NCBI GenBank assembly: GCA_947087265.1
Contig: CAMUBY010000002.1
Span: forward strand, 1-64,000
DNA: 64,000 nucleotides
Origin: an uncultured Clostridia bacterium
GTDB lineage: Bacteria > Bacillota > Clostridia > Christensenellales > Borkfalkiaceae
Reading direction: 5' to 3'
Part shown: one piece after another, positions 42,672 to 53,104 of the stretch
Numbering within the stretch: position 1 is the first letter of the stretch
Layout of the letters: the number at the start of each line of letters is the position of its first letter
The notes under the pieces: generated by a model
What the model was told of the DNA's origin: nothing
The model's database searches: none
Seen by the model: the letters and a program-made list of their open reading frames with translations, nothing else
Position numbers and translations under genes: made by a program

Positions 42672-43943
42672 ATGAATATTCTCGTCATCGGCGGCGGCGG
42701 CAGAGAACACGCCGTCATCAAATCTTTGAAGAAGAACAAGCGCGTAGAAACAATTTACGCACTCCCCGGAAACGGCGGCATTGCCGCGGACGCGCAGTGC
42801 TATCCCGTAAAGGCTACCGATTTGGACGGGATTGTCGCATTCGTAAAAAATCATAAAATCAATTTCGCAGTCGTCACGCCCGACGACCCGTTGGTGCTCG
42901 GTTGCGTAGACCGTCTGGAAGAACTCGGTATTCCCTGTTTCGGTCCGCGCGCGAACGCCGCAATCATCGAGGGGAGCAAGGTCTTTTCCAAAAACCTTAT
43001 GAAAAAGTACAATATTCCCACGGCGGAAAGCGAAACGTTTACGAACGCAGAGGACGCAATCGATTATCTCAGAAAAGGGAGTTTTCCCGCGGTCATTAAG
43101 GCGGACGGGCTTGCGCTCGGCAAGGGCGTCGTTATCGCGCAGAACTTCAACGAAGCCGAAACCGCGGTGCGTGAAATCATGTGCGATAAAGTTTTTGGCG
43201 CGAGCGGTAATCAGATTCTCGTGGAAGAATTTTTAACGGGTCCCGAAGTTTCCGTGCTGTCGTTTACGGACGGCAAGACGGTCGTGCCCATGGTTTCGTC
43301 CATGGACCATAAACGCGCGCTCGACGGTGACGAGGGGCTGAACACGGGCGGCATGGGCACGGTTGCGCCCAACCCCTATTACACGGAAGAAATTGCAAAA
43401 GAGTGCATGGAACGCATTTTCCTGCCCACCGTGCAGGCGATGAACGCGGAGGGCAGAACGTTCAAGGGCTGTCTGTATTTCGGGCTGATGCTCACCCCGA
43501 AGGGTCCCAAGGTTATCGAATACAACTGTCGCTTCGGCGACCCAGAAACGCAGGTGGTTCTGCCGCTTTTGGAGAGCGATTTGCTTGAAATCATGCAGGC
43601 GGTAGCAGGCGGTACGCTTACAGAGGATAAGGTGCGCTTTTCAAAGGGCGCGGCGTGTTGCGTAGTAGTCGCTTCGGAAGGGTACCCGAAGAAATATCAG
43701 ACAGGCTATGAAATCACGCTTCCCGAAACTGCGGACAAGGAAAACATTTACATTGCGGGCGCGAAGTTGGAAAACGGAAAACTTTTGACTTCGGGCGGGC
43801 GCGTGCTCGGCGCGGTAGCGGTTGCGGATTCGCTGAAAGAAGCCGTGAGCGGCGCTTACGCATTGGCGGAAAAAATACATTTTGAAAACGCGTATATGAG
43901 AAAAGATATCGGCAAGCGCGCGCTTGCGGCAATGGAGGACTGA
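42672..43943 (+). CDS. purD: Phosphoribosylamine-glycine ligase
   Basis: ATP-grasp enzyme making GAR. N-terminus VIGGGGREHAVI, ATP-grasp KADGLALGKGVV, and the GGMGTVAPNP and EYNCRFGDPETQ motifs. 423 residues. AGGTTG upstream of the ATG is a modest site. Ends 2 nt before purL. Confidence 0.95.
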   Translation: MNILVIGGGGREHAVIKSLKKNKRVETIYALPGNGGIAADAQCYPVKATDLDGIVAFVKNHKINFAVVTPDDPLVLGCVDRLEELGIPCFGPRANAAIIEGSKVFSKNLMKKYNIPTAESETFTNAEDAIDYLRKGSFPAVIKADGLALGKGVVIAQNFNEAETAVREIMCDKVFGASGNQILVEEFLTGPEVSVLSFTDGKTVVPMVSSMDHKRALDGDEGLNTGGMGTVAPNPYYTEEIAKECMERIFLPTVQAMNAEGRTFKGCLYFGLMLTPKGPKVIEYNCRFGDPETQVVLPLLESDLLEIMQAVAGGTLTEDKVRFSKGAACCVVVASEGYPKKYQTGYEITLPETADKENIYIAGAKLENGKLLTSGGRVLGAVAVADSLKEAVSGAYALAEKIHFENAYMRKDIGKRALAAMED

Positions 43944-43945
43944 CG

Positions 43946-46900
43946 GTGGTATATCGTATTTATGTAGAAAAAAAAGAGGGCTTTGACGTTGAAGCAAAAA
44001 CGTTGCTTTCGGACGTGAGGGAATTGCTCGGAATCAAGGGCGTTACCAACATCCGAATTCTCAACCGTTACGATGCGGAGGATATCGAAGAAGAACTGTT
44101 CCGCCGATGCGTGAAAACGGTCTTTTCCGAACCGCAGATGGATACGGCAACCGAGGGCGCGGCAGGTTTAGAGTGTGCGCGCGTTTTTGCTGTGGAGTAT
44201 CTGCCCGGTCAGTTCGACCAGCGCGCGGATTCCGCGGCGCAGTGCATTCAGCTTGTTTCCATGGGCAGCCGCCCCGTCATCCGCACGGCGAAAGTGTATG
44301 CGGTGTACGGCGAGGTAACGGAACGCGAACTTTCCGAAATCAAGCACTACGTCATCAACCCCGTGGAGAGCCGCGAGGCAAGTCTTGCGATTCCCGTTAC
44401 GCTGAAAATCGACCACCCCGTGCCCTCCGAAGTGGAAACGCTGCACGGCTTTTTGGAACTCGATAAAAAGGGACTTAGCAATTTCGTAAAGAAATACGCG
44501 CTCGCCATGGACGAGGACGATATTCAGTTCTGTCAGGATTATTTCAAAACGGAACACCGCGACCCTACGCTCACGGAAATCCGCATGATTGATACTTACT
44601 GGTCGGACCACTGCCGTCATACGACGTTTTTGACGACCATCGACAGCGTGAAGTTTGAGGATAAACTTTTGCAGGACGCGTACGCGGAATATCTTGCTGC
44701 GCGTGAAGAAATCGGGCGCACCAAGCCCGTGAACCTCATGGACGTCGGCACGATTGCCGCGAAACTTCTCAAAAAACGCGGGCTGCTCGAAAAGCTCGAC
44801 GAGTCGGAAGAAATCAACGCGTGCACGGTGAAAATCAAAGTAGAGGTGAACGGCAAAGAGGAAGACTGGCTGTTGCTGTTTAAGAACGAAACGCACAACC
44901 ACCCCACGGAAATCGAACCGTTCGGCGGCGCGGCGACCTGTATCGGCGGCGCAATCCGCGACCCGTTATCGGGCAGAAGTTACGTCTATGCGGCAATGCG
45001 CGTCACGGGTGCGGCGAACCCCTTGCGTCCCGTGAGCGAAACGATGAAGGGCAAACTTCCCCAACGCAAAATCGTTACTACGGCGGCGGCAGGGTATTCT
45101 TCCTACGGCAACCAAATCGGACTTGCCACGGGGCAGGTTGACGAAATCTATCACGAAGGCTATGCGGCAAAGCGCCTTGAAATCGGTGCGGTGATTGCGG
45201 CGGCGCCTCAGGAAAACGTACGGCGCGAAACGCCTGCCGCGGGCGATAAAGTCATTCTTCTCGGCGGAAGAACGGGGCGCGACGGCTGCGGCGGCGCGAC
45301 GGGTTCTTCCAAATCGCACACGCTCGAATCGCTTACCCATTGCGGCGCGGAAGTTCAGAAGGGCAACGCGCCCGAAGAACGGAAATTGCAGCGTCTGTTT
45401 CGCAATCAGGACGCAACGCTGCTCATCAAACGCTGTAACGACTTCGGCGCAGGCGGCGTATCCGTTGCAATCGGCGAACTTGCGGACGGGCTGGAAATCA
45501 ACCTCAACGCCGTGCCCAAAAAGTACGACGGGTTGGACGGCACCGAACTTGCGATTTCCGAATCTCAGGAACGCATGGCGGTAGTTGTGGAAGCCGATAA
45601 GGCGGACGAGTTCATTTACCTCGCGGAAAAAGAAAATCTGGAAGCGACGGTGGTGGCAACCGTGACCGCTACGCCGCGGCTTGTCATGAATTGGAACGGC
45701 AAGACGATTGTCGATATTTCGCGCAAGTTCTTAAACTCCAACGGCGCGGAAAAGCATATCGACGTTGCGCCCGTTGCAATCGAAGATTATCAGAGAAAAG
45801 AATTCAAGACCTTTACCGAGGAATACAACCGCTTAGCGGGAGATTTGAACGTCTGTTCCAAACGCGGACTTTCCGAACGCTTCGATTCGACCATCGGCGC
45901 GGGCACGGTGCTCATGCCGTTCGGCGGTACCTATCAGATGACGCCTCCGCAGGCGATGGTGCACCTCGTTTCCGTGGAGAAAGGGCACACCGATACCGTT
46001 TCGTACATGGCATGGGGCGGTAACCCCTACGTCATGGAAAAGAGCCCCTACCACGGCGCATACCTTGCCGTTGTGGAGAGCGTGAGTAAACTCATTGCCG
46101 CGGGCGCAAGTTTCAAAGACGTGTATTTAACGTTCCAGGAATATTTCTTAAAGCCCGGCAAGGACTCCGCGCGTTGGGGGCAACCTTTGGCGGCACTTCT
46201 CGGCGCGTTCAAAGCGCAGACGGAACTCCAAATTGCGGCAATCGGCGGCAAAGACTCCATGAGCGGCACGTTCGAGAAAATCGACGTTCCGCCTACGCTT
46301 GTTTCCTTTGCGGTTACCACGGGCAAAGTGCGCGAGGTAGTATCTCCCGAATTCAAGGCGGCAGGGCATAAGGTCGCGCTTCTCCTGCCCGAATACGACG
46401 AAAACGGTTTGCCCGTCACATCGTCGCTCATCAAAAATTTCCATACCGTTACCAACCTCTTGCGTTTGAAAGAAGCGGTTTCGGTGTACACGCCCACTTA
46501 CGGCGGAGTTGCGGAGGGCGTGCTCAAAATGTGCCTCGGCAACAGAATCGGTTTCCGCTATTCCACTGCCCTTACGCCCGAACAGATTTTCGGCTATACT
46601 TACGGCGCGTTTATTCTCGAACTGAGCGAGAACGCGGACGGCGTTGGGATTCCGCTCGGAGAAACCACGGAACTCGAACTCATTTCTTACGGTTTGGAAA
46701 CGCTTTCCCTCGACGCGTTGCAAAAACGCTACGAGGATAAACTCGAAACGGTTTATGCGTGCAACATTCCCACGCCCGAAAAGAAGACGGAAAACATTTC
46801 TTATGACCGCGCAAGTTCCGCCATGTGCGCCGTGAAATGCGCGCAACCGAAAGTGCTTATTCCCGTATTCCCCGGCACGAACTGCGAATACGATACGGCG

Positions 46901-47641
46901 AAAGCGTTTGAAGACGCCGGCGCAAAAGCGGAAATTTTCGTCATCCGCAACCGCACGCAGGAAGAAGTTTTCCGCTCGGCGGAGAAATTTGCGGGTCTCA
47001 TGAAAAAGAGTCAGATTGTGTTTATCCCGGGCGGTTTTTCGGGCGGCGACGAGCCTGACGGTTCGGGCAAGTTCATTACGGCATTCTTCCGCGGCGAACA
47101 GGTTAAAGAGGAAGTGCGCGCACTTTTAGAGGAGCGCGACGGCTTAATGGGCGGTATCTGCAACGGCTTCCAGGCGCTTATCAAACTCGGACTTGTTCCC
47201 TACGGAAAAATTATCGACACGGACGAAACCTGCCCGACTCTCACCTATAACAATATCGGCAGACACCAGTCGCGCATTGTAAACGTGCGCGTTGCGTCCG
47301 TCAAATCGCCTTGGCTTTCGGGCGTGAAAGTGGGGGATATCATCTCCGTACCCATTTCGCACGGCGAGGGAAAATTCGTTGCCAGCGACGAACTTCTCAG
47401 ACAACTTGCCGAGAACGGACAGATTATGACGCAGTATGTGGATTTAGACGGCAATGCCACGATGGATATCCGTTTCAACCCCAACGGCAGTGCGAACGCG
47501 GTAGAGGGCATTCTCTCGCCCGACGGCAGAGTGTTCGGCAAGATGGGGCATTCCGAGCGCAAGGGCTACGGTCTGTATAAAAACGTGCCCGGTAATTACG
47601 ACATGAAACTGTTTGAAAGCGCGGTGCGGTATTTCAAATAA
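43946..47641 (+). CDS. purL: Phosphoribosylformylglycinamidine synthase, large fused form
   Basis: Single polypeptide of 1231 residues that joins the PurS-like, PurL and PurQ parts, rather than the three separate proteins usual in Bacillus. The N-terminal ~70 residues are PurS-like. The synthase core shows SDHCRHTTF, NETHNHPTEI and GGKDSMSG. The C-terminal glutaminase has FPGTNCEYDTA, nucleophile Cys in GGICNGFQ, and HGEGKF. GTG start behind GGAGG. A CAACGGTTACCGTTG palindrome lies just after the stop. Confidence 0.95.
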   Translation: MVYRIYVEKKEGFDVEAKTLLSDVRELLGIKGVTNIRILNRYDAEDIEEELFRRCVKTVFSEPQMDTATEGAAGLECARVFAVEYLPGQFDQRADSAAQCIQLVSMGSRPVIRTAKVYAVYGEVTERELSEIKHYVINPVESREASLAIPVTLKIDHPVPSEVETLHGFLELDKKGLSNFVKKYALAMDEDDIQFCQDYFKTEHRDPTLTEIRMIDTYWSDHCRHTTFLTTIDSVKFEDKLLQDAYAEYLAAREEIGRTKPVNLMDVGTIAAKLLKKRGLLEKLDESEEINACTVKIKVEVNGKEEDWLLLFKNETHNHPTEIEPFGGAATCIGGAIRDPLSGRSYVYAAMRVTGAANPLRPVSETMKGKLPQRKIVTTAAAGYSSYGNQIGLATGQVDEIYHEGYAAKRLEIGAVIAAAPQENVRRETPAAGDKVILLGGRTGRDGCGGATGSSKSHTLESLTHCGAEVQKGNAPEERKLQRLFRNQDATLLIKRCNDFGAGGVSVAIGELADGLEINLNAVPKKYDGLDGTELAISESQERMAVVVEADKADEFIYLAEKENLEATVVATVTATPRLVMNWNGKTIVDISRKFLNSNGAEKHIDVAPVAIEDYQRKEFKTFTEEYNRLAGDLNVCSKRGLSERFDSTIGAGTVLMPFGGTYQMTPPQAMVHLVSVEKGHTDTVSYMAWGGNPYVMEKSPYHGAYLAVVESVSKLIAAGASFKDVYLTFQEYFLKPGKDSARWGQPLAALLGAFKAQTELQIAAIGGKDSMSGTFEKIDVPPTLVSFAVTTGKVREVVSPEFKAAGHKVALLLPEYDENGLPVTSSLIKNFHTVTNLLRLKEAVSVYTPTYGGVAEGVLKMCLGNRIGFRYSTALTPEQIFGYTYGAFILELSENADGVGIPLGETTELELISYGLETLSLDALQKRYEDKLETVYACNIPTPEKKTENISYDRASSAMCAVKCAQPKVLIPVFPGTNCEYDTAKAFEDAGAKAEIFVIRNRTQEEVFRSAEKFAGLMKKSQIVFIPGGFSGGDEPDGSGKFITAFFRGEQVKEEVRALLEERDGLMGGICNGFQALIKLGLVPYGKIIDTDETCPTLTYNNIGRHQSRIVNVRVASVKSPWLSGVKVGDIISVPISHGEGKFVASDELLRQLAENGQIMTQYVDLDGNATMDIRFNPNGSANAVEGILSPDGRVFGKMGHSERKGYGLYKNVPGNYDMKLFESAVRYFK

Positions 47642-47689
47642 TCAACGGTTACCGTTGCGGCAGATTTGCAAACACGGATAGGAGGAAAT

Positions 47690-49354
47690 ATGAAAACCGA
47701 TATCGAAATTGCACAAGAGGCAAAGTTAGAGCATATTTCGCGCATTGCGGCGCGTGCGTTTTTAAGCGAAGACGAAATCGAATATTACGGCAAGTACAAG
47801 GCGAAAATCGACCTCTCCGTCCTCTCTCGCAAAAAGAAGGACGGTAAACTCGTACTCGTCACCGCCATTACCCCCACGCCCGCAGGAGAGGGTAAGACGA
47901 CGACGACCATCGGACTTGCCGACGGGTTACAACGAATCGGTCAGAACGTTATCGTTGCGCTCCGCGAGCCTTCGCTCGGACCCGTGTTCGGAATCAAGGG
48001 CGGCGCGGCTGGCGGCGGCTATGCGCAGGTCGTGCCCATGGAAGACATTAACTTGCATTTTACGGGCGACTTTCATGCCATCGGCGCGGCGAACAATTTG
48101 CTTGCGGCAATGCTCGACAATCATATTTTCCAAGGCAACGAACTCGGAATCGACCCCGAAAAAATCACCTGGCGCAGATGCGTGGACATGAACGACAGGC
48201 AACTGCGCAACGTGGAAGACGGCTTGGGCGGCGGCAAGAACGGCGTGCCGAGAAAGGACGGCTACGACATTACGGTGGCGAGCGAAATCATGGCGGTGCT
48301 CTGTCTTGCAACTTCGCTTTCCGACTTAAAAGCGCGGCTTGCGCGTATCATCGTGGGTTATACGTTTGAAGGGAAGCCCGTCACGGCAGGGGACTTGAAA
48401 GCGGCGGGCGCGATGTGCGCGCTGCTCAAAGACGCGCTCAAACCTAATTTAGTGCAGACTTTAGAGGGCACGCCCGCCATTGTGCACGGCGGACCGTTTG
48501 CGAATATCGCGCACGGTTGCAATTCGATTGTGGCAACCAAAGCCGCGCTCAAACTCGGCGACTATGTGATTACCGAAGCAGGGTTCGGCGCAGACTTGGG
48601 TGCGGAAAAATTCCTCGATATCAAATGCCGTTTTGCAGGGCTTACGCCTTCGGCGGTCGTAGTTGTGGCGACCGTGCGCGCGCTCAAAATGCACGGCGGA
48701 CTTGCAAAAAGCGAACTCGGCGAAGAAAATCTTTTGGCGCTTGAAAAAGGACTTCCCAATTTGCTGCGCCACGTTTCCAATATGACGAACGTCTATCGCT
48801 TGCCTGCCGTGGTGGCAGTTAACCGTTTTCCCACCGATACGGACGCCGAAATTGCGCTCGTCATGGAAAAATGTAAGACGCTCGGCGTCAACGTGGTGCT
48901 TTCCACCGTCTGGGCGGAGGGCGGCAAGGGTGGCGAAGCGCTCGCGGAAGAGGTTGTCCGTTTAACAAAGCAAAAGAGTAACTTCACTTATTGCTACGAC
49001 GAAACTCTTCCCATTAAAGAAAAAATAAATGCGGTCGTTACCAAAGTGTACGGCGGTAAGGGCGTAGAATATACCGAAGAAGCAAGTGCGCAGATTGCGC
49101 GGCTCGAAGAACTCGGGTTCGGGAATACACCCGTCTGTATCGCGAAAACGCAGTATTCGTTTTCGGACGACGCAACCAAACTCGGCGCACCCGAAGGCTT
49201 TACGGTCACGGTGAGAAACGTCAAAATTTCCGCAGGCGCAGGGTTTGTGGTGGTACTTACGGGGAATATTTTGACGATGCCGGGGCTTCCCAAAGTGCCT
49301 GCCGCCGAGAGAATCGACGTCGACGAACACAGTAAAATTACGGGGCTGTTTTAA
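47690..49354 (+). CDS. fhs: Formate-tetrahydrofolate ligase
   Basis: Makes 10-formyl-THF from formate, ATP and [18 protein letters not shown] is the P-loop; [18 protein letters not shown] is the signature. 554 residues from ATG 47690, behind AGGAGGAAAT. Its product feeds PurN and AICAR transformylase in the same operon, explaining the position. mutY starts on its stop (TAATG). Confidence 0.95.
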   Translation: MKTDIEIAQEAKLEHISRIAARAFLSEDEIEYYGKYKAKIDLSVLSRKKKDGKLVLVTAITPTPAGEGKTTTTIGLADGLQRIGQNVIVALREPSLGPVFGIKGGAAGGGYAQVVPMEDINLHFTGDFHAIGAANNLLAAMLDNHIFQGNELGIDPEKITWRRCVDMNDRQLRNVEDGLGGGKNGVPRKDGYDITVASEIMAVLCLATSLSDLKARLARIIVGYTFEGKPVTAGDLKAAGAMCALLKDALKPNLVQTLEGTPAIVHGGPFANIAHGCNSIVATKAALKLGDYVITEAGFGADLGAEKFLDIKCRFAGLTPSAVVVVATVRALKMHGGLAKSELGEENLLALEKGLPNLLRHVSNMTNVYRLPAVVAVNRFPTDTDAEIALVMEKCKTLGVNVVLSTVWAEGGKGGEALAEEVVRLTKQKSNFTYCYDETLPIKEKINAVVTKVYGGKGVEYTEEASAQIARLEELGFGNTPVCIAKTQYSFSDDATKLGAPEGFTVTVRNVKISAGAGFVVVLTGNILTMPGLPKVPAAERIDVDEHSKITGLF

Positions 49355-50361
49355 TGGAAACAAAAGAAATATTACAACTTGCGGTACCGCCTTTATTAGG
49401 GTGGTACCGTGTTCATAAACGCACGCTCCCTTGGCGCGGCACGCACGAGCCTTACCGCGTTTGGGTTTCGGAAATCATGCTGCAACAGACGCGCGTCGAG
49501 GCGGTCAAAGAATATTACGTCCGTTTTTTAGAACGTTTCCCCGCAGCGGTGGACTTGGCGGCGGCGGACGAAGACGAAGTGCTCAAATATTGGGAGGGGT
49601 TAGGCTACTATTCGCGTGCGCGGAATTTGCACAAGGCGGCGAAAATCATTGCAGCAGAGGGCTTCCCCGCGACATGGGAGGGGGTGCGCGCGTTGCCCGG
49701 AATCGGCGATTACACCGCAGGCGCAATCTGTTCTATCGCCTACGATATGCCCTGCCCCGCTGTAGACGGAAACGTTTTGCGTATTTTAACGCGTCTGTTT
49801 GCGGACGAAAGCAATATCGACGAACCGAAGACCAAATCCGAATTTTCCGCGCTCCTCAAAGAAGTATATCCGCAGGAGGCGGGTGATTTCTGTCAGGCGC
49901 TCATGGAACTCGGCGCGATTGTGTGCGTTCCGAACGGCGAGCCGCTGTGCGGGCAGTGCCCGTGGAACGTACTTTGCCGAGCGCACGCGGAAGGGCGCGA
50001 AGAACGGTTTCCCGTCCGCGAACAAAAACGTGCGCGCAAAGTGCAATCGCTTACTGTTTTAGTGTTAGAACGGGAGGGTAGGTACGCCTTGCAAAAGAGG
50101 GGGAAAAAGGGCTTGCTTTCGGGGCTGTGGCAGTTTCCGTTGTTTGAAGAAACCGACCCGACCGCGTTCGGCGAAGTGTTAAAGAAAAAGAACGCGAAAC
50201 ATATTTTCACGCACGTCGAGTGGCGCATGACGGGGTATCTCGTTCGTGCAAAAGAATTTTTATCCGAATACGTGTGGGTGACGGCGGAAGAACTCCGCAA
50301 CGTCTACGCGCTCCCTTCCGCATTCAAAGCATTTACGGAATGGATTAAAAAGAATGATTGA
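49354..50361 (+). CDS. mutY: A/G-specific adenine DNA glycosylase
   Basis: Removes adenine opposite 8-oxoguanine. Catalytic Glu in SEIMLQQT, helix-hairpin-helix LPGIGDYTAGA, Asp in VDGNVLR, 4Fe-4S loop C-x6-LC-x2-C-x5-C (CVPNGEPLCGQCPWNVLC), and a Nudix-like C-terminal domain. 335 residues. TAATG overlap with fhs places it as the last gene of the purine transcript. That position is unusual and may be coincidental. Confidence 0.94.
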   Translation: METKEILQLAVPPLLGWYRVHKRTLPWRGTHEPYRVWVSEIMLQQTRVEAVKEYYVRFLERFPAAVDLAAADEDEVLKYWEGLGYYSRARNLHKAAKIIAAEGFPATWEGVRALPGIGDYTAGAICSIAYDMPCPAVDGNVLRILTRLFADESNIDEPKTKSEFSALLKEVYPQEAGDFCQALMELGAIVCVPNGEPLCGQCPWNVLCRAHAEGREERFPVREQKRARKVQSLTVLVLEREGRYALQKRGKKGLLSGLWQFPLFEETDPTAFGEVLKKKNAKHIFTHVEWRMTGYLVRAKEFLSEYVWVTAEELRNVYALPSAFKAFTEWIKKND

Positions 50362-50382
50362 CGAAAAATTTTGTTTCGGCTG

Positions 50383-50409
50383 TGCCCACGATTGACAGAA
50401 TCGTGGGCA
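50383..50409 (+). terminator. Terminator-like hairpin carrying the tmk -35 box in its loop
   Basis: TGCCCACGATT / AATCGTGGGCA, loop GACAG, then TTTGTT. The loop plus the stem edge supply TTGACA (50392-50397) of the tmk promoter. Confidence 0.6.
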
Positions 50410-50420
50410 TTTGTTATAAT
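50392..50420 (+). promoter_or_regulatory. Consensus promoter of tmk, probably leaderless
   Basis: TTGACA, 17 nt, TATAAT, a perfect match. Only nine bases separate the -10 box from the ATG, with no ribosome site. Confidence 0.8.
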
Positions 50421-50429
50421 AGTACGGCT

Positions 50430-51068
50430 ATGGAAAAGAAAGGCAAATTTATCGTCTTTGAAGGTACGGACGGAAGCGGCAAGAGCACGCAGATGAAACT
50501 GCTCAGCAAATATCTGGCGGAAAAGGGCATTGCGTGTTATCTCACGCACGAGCCGACCGATTCTCCGTTCGGCGCGGTTTTGCGCTCCTGTTTAAGCGGC
50601 AGAATCGAGGCGGACGAGCACGCCATCGCGCTCCTTTTTGCGGCGGACAGAATTGACCATATCACCAATACGGTGAACGGTATCCGCGCCAAACTGGAGG
50701 CGGGTATAACCGTGCTGTGCGATAGATATTACTATTCTTCCCTTGCTTATAACGGCGGTTTTGTATCTTTCGATTGGGTGGCGGAACTCAATAAGCCCGC
50801 CATGAAAATGCTGAAGCCCGACCTCGTTATCTACATCGATATTCCCACCGAGGAGAGCATGAAGCGGGTGCTCAAACGCGGCGAAACCGAACGTTACGAA
50901 ACGCAGGAGAAACAGAAGAAAATCCGCGAGAAATTTTTTGAAGTGTTCGAGCGGCTTCCCGAAGAGAACGTGAAAATCATTCAAAGCGAAAACGATAAAT
51001 TTTTGACGCAGGCGCACATCCGCGAAGAAGCGGAGAAACTCTGGGAGGGCGCATGGTACAGGAACTGA
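50430..51068 (+). CDS. tmk: Thymidylate kinase
   Basis: Phosphorylates dTMP to dTDP. P-loop EGTDGSGKST, CDRYYYSSLAY (DR motif), and a lid with RGETERYETQ. 212 residues from ATG 50430; in-frame upstream codons fall inside the promoter. Overlaps rimM by 16 nt. The consensus promoter suggests steady, strong transcription of tmk-rimM-trmD-rbgA-rnhB-yraN. Confidence 0.94.
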   Translation: MEKKGKFIVFEGTDGSGKSTQMKLLSKYLAEKGIACYLTHEPTDSPFGAVLRSCLSGRIEADEHAIALLFAADRIDHITNTVNGIRAKLEAGITVLCDRYYYSSLAYNGGFVSFDWVAELNKPAMKMLKPDLVIYIDIPTEESMKRVLKRGETERYETQEKQKKIREKFFEVFERLPEENVKIIQSENDKFLTQAHIREEAEKLWEGAWYRN

Positions 51069-51553
51069 TTGTAGGCGAAGTCTTAAAGCCTCAGGGCATC
51101 CGCGGCGAAATCAAAGTGAAACCTTTTACCGATTCGCCCGAAGATTTCAAACAGTTCAAGCGCATTTTTTTAGACGGCGCGGAATATAAAGTTTTGTCGG
51201 TGCGTAAAGACGAAAGCGCGGTCTATCTTGCGCTTCGGGGCGTTGCCGACCGTAACGCTGCGGAACTCTTGCGCGGGAAACAGGTGACGGTTCTGCGCGA
51301 AGAGGCGCCCGAACCGCCCGAAGGCAGTTACTACATTGCAGATTTGCTGGGCGCGGAAATTATTACCGATTCGGGCAAAACGCTCGGTACGCTCACGAAT
51401 ATCCGCAGTGCGGCAACCGATATTTACACGCTCGAACAGAACGGCAAAGAAATTCTCTTTCCTGCGGCAAGCGGCGTGATTGTAGCAATCGACGTCGGCG
51501 GCAAGAAAATTACCGTCAACGAAAAGCGGTTTTTCGAGGTTGCCGTACTATGA
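51053..51553 (+). CDS. rimM: Ribosome maturation factor RimM
   Basis: Helps 30S assembly around ribosomal protein S19. N-terminal barrel (IVGEVLKPQGIRGEIKVKP) and C-terminal PRC-like barrel (YYIADLLGAEI and LFPAASGVIVAID). 166 residues. Overlaps tmk by 16 nt and trmD by 4 nt; the rimM-trmD order is widely conserved. Confidence 0.94.
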   Translation: MVQELIVGEVLKPQGIRGEIKVKPFTDSPEDFKQFKRIFLDGAEYKVLSVRKDESAVYLALRGVADRNAAELLRGKQVTVLREEAPEPPEGSYYIADLLGAEIITDSGKTLGTLTNIRSAATDIYTLEQNGKEILFPAASGVIVAIDVGGKKITVNEKRFFEVAVL

Positions 51554-52215
51554 AAATTACAATACTTACGCTCTTTCCCGAAATGTTTACGCCGCTCTCT
51601 GAAAGTATCGTAGGCAGGGCGGTGAAAGAGGGGAAACTTACCATCGACGTCGTGAATCTGCGCGACTACACGGAGGACAAGCATCTCAAATGCGACGACT
51701 ATCCGTTCGGCGGCGGCGCAGGCATGGTGATGATGGCGCAGCCTATCGGCAGCGCGATAGAGGCGGTAGACCCCGAACATAAAGCGCGCCGAATCTACCT
51801 TTCCCCCAAAGGAAAAACGTTTTGTCAGGAAAAAGTCTTTGAGCTTGTAAACGCGGAACACCTGGTGTTGCTGTGCGGACACTACGAAGGCATAGACCAG
51901 CGCGCAATCGATTTGTTTATCGACGAAGAACTAAGCATCGGCGACTATGTTTTGACGGGCGGCGAACTGCCCGCCATGGTGGTGGCGGACTGCGTGGCGC
52001 GGTATGTGGACGGCGTGCTCTCCCCCGAATCGCTCGTGCAGGAGAGTTTTTCCGAAAACCTTTTGGAGTATCCGCAGTACACCCGTCCCGTGGAATACAG
52101 GGGCTTGACGGTGCCCGAAGTGCTCAGAAGCGGCAATCACGGAGAAATCGATAAGTGGCGCAGAGAGCAGTCTTTGGCTGTTACGAAGAAAAACCGACCC
52201 GACCTCTTAAAGTAG
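51550..52215 (+). CDS. trmD: tRNA (guanine-37-N1)-methyltransferase
   Basis: SPOUT enzyme methylating G37 next to the anticodon. LTLFPEMF start, DYPFGGGAGMV, GHYEGIDQR and the knot IGDYVLTGGELPA. 221 residues. ATG overlaps the rimM stop. Confidence 0.96.
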   Translation: MKITILTLFPEMFTPLSESIVGRAVKEGKLTIDVVNLRDYTEDKHLKCDDYPFGGGAGMVMMAQPIGSAIEAVDPEHKARRIYLSPKGKTFCQEKVFELVNAEHLVLLCGHYEGIDQRAIDLFIDEELSIGDYVLTGGELPAMVVADCVARYVDGVLSPESLVQESFSENLLEYPQYTRPVEYRGLTVPEVLRSGNHGEIDKWRREQSLAVTKKNRPDLLK

Positions 52216-52223
52216 GTTCATCA

Positions 52224-53081
52224 ATGAAAAATATTCAGTGGTTTCCCGGACACATGGCGAAAGCCGTGCGTATGATGGAAGAAAATTTATCGGTTTGCGA
52301 CGCGGTGGTGTTCGTGCTGGACGCGCGCGCACCTGCTTCGAGTTTCAATCCGAAACTTCGCGATTCGGTAAAAAATAAACCGGTATTATATCTGTTTAAC
52401 AAGAGCGATTTGGCAGACGCAAGAGCGGACGCGCTTGTTGCGCTTCTCAAAGAGAACGGCAAGAACGCATTGAAGTTTTCCGCGAACGGACAGGGAAACC
52501 TGCGCCGCTTGCAGGAAGCGATGAACGCGCTTGTGCGCGAAAAGACGGAGCGGCTGAGAGAAAAGGGTTCGGCAAAGCCCGTGCGGTTTTTGATTGCGGG
52601 TGTGCCCAACACGGGCAAGAGCACCGTCATCAATCTTCTTTCAGGCGGAAAGAAAGCGCAGACGGGCGACAAGGCAGGCGTAACCCGCGGCAAGCAGTGG
52701 GTGAAGTGCGGCGCATTTGAACTGCTCGATACCCCGGGCACCATGCCGCCCTATTTTGAAAATCAGAATTTGGCGCGGCGGCTCGCCTACTTGGGTTCGG
52801 TAAACGACGATATTTTAGAGTTCGACGAAATCGCTTTGGCGCTGCTCGAAGAACTGTATGAAAAATATCCTGCGGGGCTTAGCGAGCGTTACGGCATTAC
52901 GGGCGGTACGCCGCTTGAAATGCTCGAACAGGTTTGCAGGCGGCGGGGCTTCGTCTTGCGTGGAAACGAGTTCGACTATGAGCGCGGCGAGCGCGCCCTC
53001 GTCGACGATTTGAGAAAAGGGAAACTCGGCAAACTCTGTCTGGACGGAAAAGACGATTGCGCCGCAGTCGGGCTCATCTGA
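52224..53081 (+). CDS. rbgA: Ribosome biogenesis GTPase RbgA (YlqF)
   Basis: Circularly permuted GTPase for late 50S assembly. N-terminal NIQWFPGHMAKA, then G4 NKSD, then G1 GVPNTGKST and G3 DTPG. 285 residues from ATG 52224; the longer frame overlaps trmD. Weak AGTAGGT site. Confidence 0.94.
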   Translation: MKNIQWFPGHMAKAVRMMEENLSVCDAVVFVLDARAPASSFNPKLRDSVKNKPVLYLFNKSDLADARADALVALLKENGKNALKFSANGQGNLRRLQEAMNALVREKTERLREKGSAKPVRFLIAGVPNTGKSTVINLLSGGKKAQTGDKAGVTRGKQWVKCGAFELLDTPGTMPPYFENQNLARRLAYLGSVNDDILEFDEIALALLEELYEKYPAGLSERYGITGGTPLEMLEQVCRRRGFVLRGNEFDYERGERALVDDLRKGKLGKLCLDGKDDCAAVGLI

Positions 53082-53104
53082 AAAGGCGGGCGGATATAGA
53101 ACAT

